From positions 3,596,001 through 3,660,000 of the forward strand of contig NZ_JAUTAN010000001.1 in the NCBI RefSeq assembly GCF_030818655.1: 64,000 nt of DNA, read 5' to 3'. Each line of letters starts with the position of its first letter. Position 1 is the first letter of the stretch. The notes under the pieces were generated by a model. That model had not been told where the DNA came from. It worked only from the letters and a program-made list of their open reading frames with translations, and made no database searches. This stretch comes from Nocardioides zeae. Lineage in GTDB: Bacteria > Actinomycetota > Actinomycetes > Propionibacteriales > Nocardioidaceae. Positions 56,704 through 64,000 of the stretch are shown here, piece after piece. Both the position numbers and the translations under genes were made by a program.

Positions 56704-57398
56704 GCCTCGTCCTCGGGGGTCTCGTCGGTCGCGGGCTGCTCGGTCGGTTCGGTCACCGGTTCGGTGGCCTGCTCCTCCAGCCAGGACAGGAGGTCGACGA
56801 GCCGCTCCAGCGGGAGCAGCGTCTCGACGGCCGGGCTGATCTCGAACCGCTCGGCCGTGGCCGGCCCCAGGAGCAGGCCGGCCTTGTAGACCGACGCGAC
56901 CGCGTTGCGGGCCCGGGCCTCGTCGCCGGCGTCGTCGGTCGCGTCGGCCGGGCGCATCGAGAGCAGGTGCTCGACGACCTCGGCGACGTCCACCCAGGAG
57001 CGCTCCTCGCCCCGCGCGGAGTCCGTGAAGTGGCGGTTGCGGAGGAAGACGAGCGTGATGGTCTCCTCGCGGTTCCACGCGGTGTCGTGGAGCAGCGTCG
57101 GGAAGCGCCCGCCGGCCTCGGGCACGGCCTGGCGCTTGAACGCCACCTCGCGCTCGGTGTCGACGACGAGCTCGAGGAAGAGGTCGTTGAGGCGCGACAC
57201 GATCGCGCGGGGGTTCTCCATGAGCGCCGCCCACTCGCGGGGGTGGGTGCGGGCCGTGATGAACCGCAGCTTCACGAGCGCGAGCAGGGCGCGGCGCTGC
57301 TCGAGCAGCAGGCCGCCCTCGTCGCCGTCGAACAGCGACAGCGAGCTCGTCGCCTTGAGCTCGGGGTTGAGGTCGACGCCGGTGTCGGTGTCGGTCAT
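56700..57398 (-). CDS. jetB: JetB/MksE-like protein (DUF4194)
   Basis: Kite-type subunit of the SMC complex, 232 residues. It contains LFDGDEGGLLLEQRRALLALVKLRFITARTHPREWAALMENPRAIVSRLNDLFLELVVDTEREVAFKRQAVPEAGGRFPTLL. DTAWNREETITLVFLRNRHF and WVDVAEVVEHLLSM are the further winged-helix regions typical of DUF4194. It starts with ATG 57396-57398 overlapping the jetA stop, and its stop overlaps the jetC start. The three genes are therefore translationally coupled. Confidence 0.88.
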   Translation of the reverse strand: MTDTDTGVDLNPELKATSSLSLFDGDEGGLLLEQRRALLALVKLRFITARTHPREWAALMENPRAIVSRLNDLFLELVVDTEREVAFKRQAVPEAGGRFPTLLHDTAWNREETITLVFLRNRHFTDSARGEERSWVDVAEVVEHLLSMRPADATDDAGDEARARNAVASVYKAGLLLGPATAERFEISPAVETLLPLERLVDLLSWLEEQATEPVTEPTEQPATDETPEDEA

Positions 57399-58906
57399 CG
57401 GGCGTCCTCCGGGAGGTCGGGGTCGTCGTCGGGAGGCGTGGTGCGGGTCAGCACCGTCGGCAGGCGCAGCGTGCGGGTCGAGCCGTCGGGGCGCACCGTG
57501 ACGACGTCGGTGGACCCGGCGCCGTCCACCAGCCCGCGGCGCTCCGCGAGGTGGAGGAGGCCGATGACCTCGACCGGCCGCCGCAGGTGCACCGGCAGGG
57601 AGTCGAAGAGCTCGGCGATGGTCGCGGGGCCCGGTAGGAGCATCGGGTCGAGCACCGTGTCGAGGGCGTCACCGAGGTCGGTCAGCGAGGGACCGCCGGC
57701 CGCCCGGAGCTCGTCCCACGACACGTCGCCGCCGTCGCTGTCGTCGACGGGCTCCAGCGGCGGCGGCACCCGCTCCTCGCTGGGGTCGAAGAAGCGCTCA
57801 CGGAGGTGGTCGACGCCCGCCCGCTCGGCGAGGAGCGGGACGCCGGCGGTCGCGCGGGGGCCGGTCGCGGCGTACCAGGTCCCCAGCCGCCCCTCGAGGT
57901 GCCGCAGCACCCGCTCGAGCTCGCGGTCGCGGTTGACGTCCCGGGCCTCGATGTTGCTGCGGAGCGTCGCGGTCGCGCGGTTGCGCTGGACGAGCACGCG
58001 GTCGAGGCCGGCACGGATGAGCTTGACGGTGTCGCGGAGCTCGCGGCGGTCGGCCTCGGACAGGATCGCGTCGGTGCTGGGGTGCTCGAGCAGGGCGGCG
58101 ATGTCGGCGCGCAGCTGGCCGAGCAGGTCCTCGTCGCGCAGCAGCGGGAACGCACCCTCGAAAGCCCGTCCCTCGGGGGTCGCGGTGGTCAGCTGGTCGA
58201 TGCGGGCGAGGTAGTCGTCGACGAGCTCGCCCGCGGGTCGCTCGTCGGCCCGGAACGCGTCGTGGATGTCGTTGCGGATGCGCGCGAACGCCTCCTCGAC
58301 CCGCGCGAAGTCGCTGGGCAGCGCGCTGACGAGGGAGCGGAGCTCGCCGAAGCCCTCCGCCATGTAGTCCTCGCTCGCGGGCGGCATCTCGCCGCCGTCG
58401 ACCAGCCGGTCCCGCTCGATGCGGAGCCGGTTGATCTCGTCGTTGAGGAGGGTGACGCGGGTGGTGCGGTCGGGGTTCGCCTCGGAGTTGAAGCGCCGGA
58501 ACGCCGACACGATGGTCGCCACCCGGTGCTCCGACAGCGTCGCGCGCTCCCGGGCGAGGGACCGGGCCTGCTCGAGCGACTCCTGGGCCGACGAGGTCAG
58601 CACGTAGACCTCGCCGTCACCGTCGGCCGCGTTGGCCCGGATGAGCCACTTGCGGCGCATCCAGGTGAGGCACAGCTCCCGCCCGGTGCCGCTGGGCAGG
58701 CCCTCGACGCCCGCCATCCGCAGCTCGCCGAGGTAGGTCTCGACCTGGTGGTGCAGGCGGCTCGTCGGCACGGGCTGGTTGTCGCGGCCGAAGGCCAGCC
58801 GGAAGATCGTCAGCACGAGCGGTGCGTGCTGCTGGTGCAGCAGGCGGAGCGTCGGCTGCTCGAACGCCTCGCGCATGCGCGCGAGCTCGTCGGCGACGTC
58901 GCTCAT
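57395..58906 (-). CDS. jetA: JetA/MksF-like protein (DUF3375)
   Basis: Kleisin subunit of the SMC complex, 503 residues. It begins MSDVADELARMREAFEQPTLRLLHQQHAPLVLTIFRLAFG. RKWLIRANAADGDGEVYVLTSSAQESLEQARSL contains the wing. A long helical middle and VLIGLLHLAERRGLVDGAG-type C-terminal winged helix follow. I start at ATG 58904-58906, behind GGGAGGA; an in-frame start at 59113 overlaps the PPOX gene. It leads the operon jetA-jetB-jetC. Confidence 0.9.
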   Translation of the reverse strand: MSDVADELARMREAFEQPTLRLLHQQHAPLVLTIFRLAFGRDNQPVPTSRLHHQVETYLGELRMAGVEGLPSGTGRELCLTWMRRKWLIRANAADGDGEVYVLTSSAQESLEQARSLARERATLSEHRVATIVSAFRRFNSEANPDRTTRVTLLNDEINRLRIERDRLVDGGEMPPASEDYMAEGFGELRSLVSALPSDFARVEEAFARIRNDIHDAFRADERPAGELVDDYLARIDQLTTATPEGRAFEGAFPLLRDEDLLGQLRADIAALLEHPSTDAILSEADRRELRDTVKLIRAGLDRVLVQRNRATATLRSNIEARDVNRDRELERVLRHLEGRLGTWYAATGPRATAGVPLLAERAGVDHLRERFFDPSEERVPPPLEPVDDSDGGDVSWDELRAAGGPSLTDLGDALDTVLDPMLLPGPATIAELFDSLPVHLRRPVEVIGLLHLAERRGLVDGAGSTDVVTVRPDGSTRTLRLPTVLTRTTPPDDDPDLPEDAR

Positions 58907-58965
58907 CGCAGTCCTCCCACCCGTGTCGTGACCGGGTGAGGATGCCACGGCGGGCGGCGACCGGC

Positions 58966-59316
58966 TCAGTCGAGCCCCCAGGAGGAGACGTGGGTCGGCG
59001 TCAGGCGGATGGCGGCGACGTCCGCGTCGTACCGCGCCGGTCCGCGCAGCGTCACCCCCCACGGACGCCAGCCGGGGCCGTCCCCCACCCCGTCGATGAC
59101 GGCGGCCGCCCACGGGTGGGCGGCGACGTTGCGCACCCGCACCGTCCCGGCGAGCGACCGGCCCGTCAGCAGCAAGTCGCCGGTGGCGGGGTCGTGCTTC
59201 CAGACGGTGGGTACGACGTGGGGCAGGCCGTCGGCGTCCACGGTGGCCATCCGGGCCAGGCCGGTGGGGCGGGACAGGACACGCAGCTCGGCGTCGTTCG
59301 GCTCGCGGCGGGGCAT
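58966..59316 (-). CDS. Pyridoxamine 5'-phosphate oxidase-like (PPOX/F420 split-barrel) protein
   Basis: The 116-residue protein has the split-barrel pattern of deazaflavin/FMN enzymes: ELRVLSRPTGLARMATVDADGLPHVVPTVWKHDPATGDLLLTGRSLAGTVRVRNVAAHPWAAAVIDG. It may bind F420 or FMN. I prefer ATG 59314-59316; an upstream GTG at 59386-59388 that overlaps the restriction gene stop is also in frame. It sits between jetA and the restriction-modification pair but need not be part of either. Confidence 0.75.
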   Translation of the reverse strand: MPRREPNDAELRVLSRPTGLARMATVDADGLPHVVPTVWKHDPATGDLLLTGRSLAGTVRVRNVAAHPWAAAVIDGVGDGPGWRPWGVTLRGPARYDADVAAIRLTPTHVSSWGLD

Positions 59317-59384
59317 GGCCACGATCAGACGACCTCGACCGCGGTTGAGGTCAAGCGGGCGCTGCGAAGTCCACCCTTGGCGGC

Positions 59385-60239
59385 TCACACGTCACTGAGG
59401 TCGAGCCACTCCTCGATGATGACGGGCAGCCGGGTGACGACCTCGCGACCAAACAGCACCTCGTCGACGAGACCCATGTGAAGCATGTCAACTATTCGGC
59501 ATAGGTACGACCGTCCCATGCCCCACCAGGTGTAGTGGCTGTCGACGATGAGGTAGTGCTTGACCTTGATGCCCTCGTGCTCGCGTAGCTCCTTCAGCTC
59601 CAGACCGTCCAGCATCGTCTCGTAGACGCCGTCCGCGACTCGACTGCCGAATGTAGTCGTGTGGTAGTATTCCTTTATTTCCCACACAGCAATCGGGTTC
59701 ACGACCGCCGGATAGGCGCCGTCGACCCGGCGCGCGAGCGTTCGGACAGGCAGCCCGTCTCGTGTGACCGTGGTGAGCTGCCGGGGGTCGTAGTCGCAGT
59801 CGTCGCCGATGTGGGACTCCAAGATCATGTTGACCATGCCCGTCAGCAGCGCTGGCCCGGATTTGTCACCTCTCTGCTTGTTCATCGCGAAGGGGCGCCG
59901 AGGACGTAAGTCGTCTCGGAGCTCGTCGAACAGTGCGCGTGCTTCCTTCACGTCCATCAGGTTTGGCTCAGCGGTCTCCTCAAGGACTGCGGCGCGGTAC
60001 GGGAAGTACTCCATCAGAGTCCTGCCCAATTCCGTCGCTCGCCCAGTCCGGGGGAACAGGTGCTCGCTGGACAGCCCGAGGTGGCGGTACAGCGTGACTA
60101 TCTCATCAGCGGTCGGAACCTTGATCTGACTTGTCTGTCCCGGCCGAGCACGAACGGTGTAGCCGAGGCCTTGGCTGATGGTGCGAACGTTGGCCCAGAA
60201 GGCCTGAGGCAATTCGAGGAAGTAGTCGTCCGGTTGCAT
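59385..60239 (-). CDS. Putative type II restriction endonuclease (PD-ExK)
   Basis: The 284-residue protein has a nuclease-like motif, Asp173 ... Glu187-Ile-Lys189 in RRVDGAYPAVVNPIAVWEIKEYY. The residues after it (FGSRVADGVYETMLDG, VKHYLIVDSHYTWWGMGRSYLCRIVDMLHMG) form the end of the core. It is divergent from a DNA adenine methyltransferase, with a 103-bp gap, as in restriction-modification pairs. The GC content is visibly lower than in neighbours (for example TTTGTCACCTCTCTGCTTG), suggesting acquisition. I infer restriction from motif plus context; the family is not certain. Confidence 0.75.
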   Translation of the reverse strand: MQPDDYFLELPQAFWANVRTISQGLGYTVRARPGQTSQIKVPTADEIVTLYRHLGLSSEHLFPRTGRATELGRTLMEYFPYRAAVLEETAEPNLMDVKEARALFDELRDDLRPRRPFAMNKQRGDKSGPALLTGMVNMILESHIGDDCDYDPRQLTTVTRDGLPVRTLARRVDGAYPAVVNPIAVWEIKEYYHTTTFGSRVADGVYETMLDGLELKELREHEGIKVKHYLIVDSHYTWWGMGRSYLCRIVDMLHMGLVDEVLFGREVVTRLPVIIEEWLDLSDV

Positions 60240-60342
60240 TCAGCGACCGTCTCACGGAGTTGCCGACCCCGTCGTGCTTTCGTGGCGACCGACCCGAGCC
60301 AGTGCGCCGGAGCTGTCGGTGGTGGCGGATAACGTTCGTCCC

Positions 60343-61236
60343 ATGACCGCTGCAGCCACCGTGTACGACCTGGATGCGCGCCGACCCGTGCTGCCATTCA
60401 AGACCCAGTTGCTTAAGTGGATTGGCAACAAGCAGCGGTTCGCGCACGAGATCGCCGGCTACCTGCCGCCCCTTGATGGTGGCACGTACTGGGAACCATT
60501 CTTGGGCAGCGCAGCGGTGCTCGGCACGCTGCAGCCTGGCCGGGCGGTCGGGTCCGACGGCTTCTTGCCGTTGATCGGAATCTGGCAGATGTTGCACGAC
60601 GACGTCGGCACGCTCCTCGACTGGTACACGGAGCGGTGGGAGCGCTACGACGCCGCGGCGGACCGGCGCGAGGCCTACGAGGAGATTAAGGCGTCCTACA
60701 ACGCTGGTCCGAACCCGGCAGACCTGCTCTTCCTGAGCCGCTCCTGCTACGGCGGCGTGGTCCGCTTTCGTGCTGCGGACGGATACATGTCGACACCGAT
60801 GGGCGTCCACAAGCCGGTGAACCCAGACTCGTTCACCAAGCGCGCGAAGCTCTGGCGCGAGCGCACTGCAGGTGCCACATTCGAGCACTTGGACTACCGC
60901 GAAGCATTCGCTCGGATGCAGCCGGGCGACGCGGTCTACTGCGATCCGCCCTACACGCACACGCAGACTATTCTCTATGGCGCACAGCGATTCGACCTCC
61001 AAGATCTGTTTGCCTGCATTGCCGACGCCAAGCAGCGGGACGTAAAGGTGGCCCTGAGCATCGACGGTAGCAAGGTCACCAACAGTGACGAACTGCTTCA
61101 CGTCGGGATTCCGGACGGGGTTTTTGAGCGAGAGGTGCTGGTCAACGTCGGGCGTTCGATGTTGAAGCGGTTCCAGATGGAGGGACGGTCGCTCGAGTCT
61201 CACGTGGTGACCGACAGGCTCCTGTTGACGTACTGA
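60343..61236 (+). CDS. D12-class DNA adenine-N6 methyltransferase
   Basis: Methylates adenine in its target site to protect host DNA from the paired endonuclease. The 297-residue protein shows motif X KWIGNK (25-30), motif I EPFLGSAAV (51-59) and motif IV DPPY (201-204), the D12/alpha order of Dam-like enzymes. ATG 60343 is chosen because TAACGT at 60330-60335 lies seven bases upstream (leaderless); an in-frame upstream start at 60274 is less likely. Lower GC than the neighbourhood. The target sequence cannot be read. Confidence 0.9.
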   Translation: MTAAATVYDLDARRPVLPFKTQLLKWIGNKQRFAHEIAGYLPPLDGGTYWEPFLGSAAVLGTLQPGRAVGSDGFLPLIGIWQMLHDDVGTLLDWYTERWERYDAAADRREAYEEIKASYNAGPNPADLLFLSRSCYGGVVRFRAADGYMSTPMGVHKPVNPDSFTKRAKLWRERTAGATFEHLDYREAFARMQPGDAVYCDPPYTHTQTILYGAQRFDLQDLFACIADAKQRDVKVALSIDGSKVTNSDELLHVGIPDGVFEREVLVNVGRSMLKRFQMEGRSLESHVVTDRLLLTY

Positions 61237-61246
61237 CGTGGTTTGC

Positions 61247-61286
61247 GTGCCGCGGGCCGACGCCCCCCGACGTCGACCCGCGGCAC
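61247..61286. terminator. Hairpin between the methyltransferase and M28 peptidase genes
   Basis: Perfect 10-bp stem, GTGCCGCGGG at 61247-61256 and CCCGCGGCAC at 61277-61286, with a 20-base loop between the two convergent stops. Terminator role is likely. Confidence 0.6.
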
Positions 61287-61321
61287 GGATCAGGGTCCTG
61301 CGCGCCTCGCGGCGCGGAGGG

Positions 61322-63019
61322 TCAGCCGGCGCTCACCAGCCGCCATGGCGAGCTGCGGCGGGTGCTCGGCTCCTTGTCGCGCGAGGGTCGGGTGGCCTCC
61401 CAGAGCCGGCCGTCGTGCACCACCCGGTCGCCCCGGTGGTAGCGCTGCTCGGCGCTCCAGTCGGGGGCCCCGGGCACGCCGTTGACGGTCTCGGTGCTCT
61501 CCGCGAGGGCCTGCGTGGCGTGGCCGATGGCCGGCGCCATGATGTCGAGGGCCTCCTGCGACACGTTCGTGATGTCGTCGGCCGGCGTGTGGTAGTTCGG
61601 GTCGAGCAGCTCGCCCGCCGTGCCGCCGAACGTCGCCGCGTCCTCCTCGGTCTTCACCTCGTCGGCGCCGGTGAAGAGGCCGGAGGCGGGGATGCCGTTG
61701 GTGATGAAGGCCTGGTAGTCGCTGCGGCCGGAGAACTCCGAGTCCACCCAGGGCTGGTCGACCGCGTCGAAGTAATCGGTGAAGACCGCCTCGGTCGCGA
61801 TCGAGCCCTCGGGCACCTCGACGGGGGCCTCGTAGGTCGACTCGTCCGCGTCGTACACCCCGATCGTGTAGTTCGGCGAGCCCACCATGTCGAAGTTCAG
61901 GTAGGTCGCGACCGCCTCCAGCCCGGCGGGGTCGTTCGTCGCCAGGTCGTCGACGTAGTGCGCGGAGCCGAGCAGCCCGATCTCCTCCGCACCCCACCAG
62001 GCGAAGCGCACCTTGTTGTTGAGCGGGCCGGCCTCGGCCAGCTGCACGGCCGTCTCGAGGATCGCCGCCGACCCGGAACCGTTGTCGTTGATGCCCGGAC
62101 CCTCCGGCACGCCGTCGAGGTGCGCGCCGACCATGACGACGTTGGAGTCGCGGCCGGTCGACGTCTCGGCCAGCACGTTGAAGGTCTCGATGGTCTCGAC
62201 CGACGCCTGGAGGTCGAAGGTGGCGGTGAGCGGGCCGGCGGCGATCGCCTCGCGCAGGGCCGCACCCTCGGCCTGCGTGATGCCGACCGCGGGCGCCGAC
62301 CCCTCGAGGGTCCCGCCGAGCGTGCCGTTGAGGGCACCGTCGGTGTTGTTCGCGACGACCAGGCCGGCCGCGCCCGCCTCGCCGGCCGCCGCCGCCTTCT
62401 GCCCGAAGGAGCAGGTGCCGCGGTCCACGAGCACGACGTCGCCGGTGACGTCACCCCCCGCGTACGCCGCCGCGTCGCAGCCCAGCGGATCGGCCGCCGG
62501 CGTGGTCACGGGGGCGGTGACGCCGCCGGCGGGCGTCGAGGAGGAGTACGACATGGCGACGGGCTCGAGCGCGACGCCCGGGACCTCGAGGACGAGGGTG
62601 TCGACCTCGTAGGTCTCCACGTCGAAGTACTGGCGCTCCGGGGCGTACCCGGCCGCGGTCAGCACCTCCTCGACGTAGGCGGCGCCGGCTTCGTAGCCCG
62701 GCGTGCCCACGGCGCGGTTGCCGCCGTTCGCCTCGGCGATGGCCTGGAGCTGCTCGAGGTGGTCGTGCACCGCGGCGCCCGTGACCGTCTCGGCCAAGTC
62801 GGGGGTGTCGTGGCCGTGGCCCGGTCCGTGCCCCGGTCCGTGGCCGTGGCCCGGTCCGTGGCCGTGCCCTGGTCCCCGTCCGGGTCCGCGGTCCTCGTCG
62901 CCGGGTCCGGCGGCAGCAGGACCGGTGGCGGCCGCCACGGCGAGACCGGTGACGACGGCGGTCACGGTCCCCATCACCGGACGCCTGGTGCGTCCGGACA
63001 GCATCGAGCTCGTCCTCAC
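61322..63019 (-). CDS. Secreted M28 family metallopeptidase with PA domain and C-terminal chitin-binding-like module
   Basis: The 565-residue protein has a signal peptide (MGTVTAVVTGLAVAAATGPAAA) and a Gly/His/Pro-rich stretch (GRGPGHGHGPGHGHGPG). The PA domain (CDAAAYAGGDVTGDVVLVDRGTCSFGQKAAAAGEAGAAGLVVAN) precedes the M28 domain. The zinc ligands are in GAHLDGVPEGPGINDNGSG, WWGAEEIGLLGS, NFDMVGSPN and HTPADD. The C-terminus (DWSAEQRYHRGDRVVHDGRLWEATRPSRDKEPS) resembles a carbohydrate-binding module type 5/12. Start is GTG 63017-63019 after GGGAGG. It is likely an extracellular aminopeptidase. Confidence 0.9.
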   Translation of the reverse strand: MRTSSMLSGRTRRPVMGTVTAVVTGLAVAAATGPAAAGPGDEDRGPGRGPGHGHGPGHGHGPGHGPGHGHDTPDLAETVTGAAVHDHLEQLQAIAEANGGNRAVGTPGYEAGAAYVEEVLTAAGYAPERQYFDVETYEVDTLVLEVPGVALEPVAMSYSSSTPAGGVTAPVTTPAADPLGCDAAAYAGGDVTGDVVLVDRGTCSFGQKAAAAGEAGAAGLVVANNTDGALNGTLGGTLEGSAPAVGITQAEGAALREAIAAGPLTATFDLQASVETIETFNVLAETSTGRDSNVVMVGAHLDGVPEGPGINDNGSGSAAILETAVQLAEAGPLNNKVRFAWWGAEEIGLLGSAHYVDDLATNDPAGLEAVATYLNFDMVGSPNYTIGVYDADESTYEAPVEVPEGSIATEAVFTDYFDAVDQPWVDSEFSGRSDYQAFITNGIPASGLFTGADEVKTEEDAATFGGTAGELLDPNYHTPADDITNVSQEALDIMAPAIGHATQALAESTETVNGVPGAPDWSAEQRYHRGDRVVHDGRLWEATRPSRDKEPSTRRSSPWRLVSAG

Positions 63020-63151
63020 GTGTACCTCCCGATCGAGCACCCCGAGTGCCCTCGTTCGTCCGCGCGGCGCACCCCGATGCGCGCCGAGCCGGTGTGAGGA
63101 CCCGCACGCTACGTGCTCCGGCGCCCGCTGGGAACCGTGCGGCGTCTCACG

Positions 63152-63508
63152 TCAGCGACGGCGGGGCGGGCTCGCGCACGGCACGCAGGTGGTGGCCGAG
63201 GGGCGCACCGCGAGCCGCGCGGGGTCGATGGGCCGGCCGCAGACGACGCACACGCCGTACGCGCCACGGGCCACCCGGTCGAGGGCGGCGTCGATCTCCC
63301 GCAGCCGCTCGGCGCCCTCGCGCAGCAGCGTCTCGACCTGCGCGCGCTCGAAGGCGATGGTGGCGCCCTCGGGGTCGTGCTCGTCGTCGGCGTTGCTGTC
63401 CCGGCTCGCGGCGACGAAGGCCGCGTGCTCCTCCCGCAGGCGCGCGAGCCGCGCCAGCGTGGCGGCGCGCTCGGTGCGGAGCGCGCCGGCGTCCTCGGGG
63501 TCGGTCAC
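63152..63508 (-). CDS. DksA/TraR family C4 zinc-finger protein
   Basis: The 118-residue protein has a helical coiled-coil N-half (LRTERAATLARLARLREEHAAF; LLREGAERLREIDAALDRV). A C-terminal zinc finger, GAYGVCVVCGRPIDPARLAVRPSATTCVPC, is typical of DksA/TraR-like proteins, which act at RNA polymerase. It starts with GTG 63506-63508 and is divergent from the final methyltransferase gene. Regulatory function is inferred from family. Confidence 0.88.
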   Translation of the reverse strand: MTDPEDAGALRTERAATLARLARLREEHAAFVAASRDSNADDEHDPEGATIAFERAQVETLLREGAERLREIDAALDRVARGAYGVCVVCGRPIDPARLAVRPSATTCVPCASPPRRR

Positions 63509-63555
63509 CCGTTCGAGCCTGCCACGCGCGGGCCCGACGGCCTAGGGTCGAGAGG

Positions 63556-64000
63556 GTGACCCCGGATCCCACCCGCGCCCGCGTGTTCGGCTCGTTCGCC
63601 GAGGACTACGACCGCTACCGGCCCGACTACCCGGCGGAGGCCCTCGAGTGGGTGCTCGGCGAGGGGGTCGACGAGGACAACGGCGAGGAGCCCCGCCGCG
63701 TCGCCGACGTGGGGGCCGGCACCGGCAAGCTCACCGCCGCGCTGGCGGCCCGCCGCCTCGACGTGGTGGCGATCGACCCGGACGAGGCCATGCTCGCGCA
63801 GCTCGCGGAGCGGGTCCCGAGCGTCGAGCGGCACGTCGGGCGCGCCGAGGAGCTGCCCCTGGAGGACGACTCCGTCGACATGGTGCTGCTCGGCCAGGCC
63901 TGGCACTGGGTGGAGCTCGAACCCGCCGTCGCGGAGGTACGCCGCGTGCTCCGTCCCGGCGGCAGCCTCGCGCTGCTCTGGAACACGGTCGAGGACGACC
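63556..64000 (+). CDS. Class I SAM-dependent methyltransferase (3' end outside window)
   Basis: Visible 148 residues: MTPDPTRARVFGSFAEDYDRYRPDYPAEALEWVL, then motif I VADVGAGTGKLTAALA, VVAIDPDEAMLAQLAER and VDMVLLGQAWHWVELEPAVAEVRRVLRPGGSLALLWN. Substrate is not evident. GTG 63556 is preceded by TAGGGT at 63543-63548, seven bases upstream, so the mRNA is probably leaderless. The gene runs off the right edge. Confidence 0.88.
   Translation, partial: MTPDPTRARVFGSFAEDYDRYRPDYPAEALEWVLGEGVDEDNGEEPRRVADVGAGTGKLTAALAARRLDVVAIDPDEAMLAQLAERVPSVERHVGRAEELPLEDDSVDMVLLGQAWHWVELEPAVAEVRRVLRPGGSLALLWNTVEDD

Noticed and set aside
52594..56889. A 1431-residue open frame on the plus strand opposite jetC
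   Set aside because: Very high GC leaves antisense frames open. The encoded protein is Arg/Gly/Val-rich repeats of low complexity, and jetC with intact ATPase motifs occupies the other strand.
62810..62880. Tandem DNA repeat in the M28 gene as a mobile or regulatory element
   Set aside because: In frame it encodes the Gly/His/Pro tract, so it is a coding low-complexity region.

Overview
The window is a very GC-rich chromosomal segment of an actinobacterium. The origin-proximal order gnd-dnaN-dnaA-rpmH-rnpA-yidD-yidC-jag-rsmG-parA-parB, then trxA/trxB-sigM-murJ-pcnA, then ino1-padR-ponA and rpsF-ssb-rpsR-rplI-MATE-dnaB, is the Streptomyces/Propionibacteriales arrangement. From gene order and protein style I would guess a Nocardioides-like organism, but the sequence alone does not fix the genus. 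The left edge cuts gnd and the right edge cuts a methyltransferase gene.

Layout. 1-4.4 kb: gnd, dnaN and dnaA on the minus strand, with DnaA boxes in both spacers flanking dnaA (oriC region). 4.4-9.7 kb: rpmH to parB on the plus strand, with four parS sites, three of them inside coding sequence. 9.7-11.7 kb: a short-chain dehydrogenase and an acyltransferase. 11.8-21.5 kb: minus-strand envelope/redox block (DUF6049 protein, MurJ, pseudokinase, SigM, anti-sigma-like protein, TrxB, TrxA). 21.6-24.4 kb: CCA-adding enzyme, an SRPBCC protein and an AIM24 protein. 24.5-33.3 kb: ino1, padR, ponA, a membrane protein, an alanine-racemase-like protein, a FemAB enzyme and endonuclease IV. 33.5-35.4 kb: rpsF-ssb-rpsR-rplI. 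35.4-42 kb: repeated palindromes, a MATE exporter, then dnaB carrying a class 3 intein whose frame is broken, followed by kynA-kynU. 42-49.3 kb: less conserved genes (a Cys-pair protein, membrane proteins, flavin reductase, UvrA-like ATPase, VOC protein, AraC regulator). 49.3-52.7 kb: two acyl-CoA dehydrogenases with an NsrR-like Rrf2 regulator, bounded by a 35-bp direct repeat and preceded by an NsrR-type operator. 53.2-61.2 kb: a defence-type region with a JetABC (MksFEB/Wadjet) SMC operon lacking jetD, a PPOX protein and a divergent restriction-modification pair. 61.3-64 kb: secreted M28 peptidase, DksA/TraR-type protein and the partial methyltransferase.

The core genes initiate replication (dnaA, dnaN, dnaB, ssb), segregate the origin (parA, parB, parS) and build the envelope (yidC, murJ, ponA, femAB). 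The accessory right-hand third holds the most unusual material. At least two protein-coding frames (dnaB intein, second acyl-CoA dehydrogenase) are broken by one-base indels in G runs. These may be assembly errors or real lesions and should be settled before either gene is interpreted.
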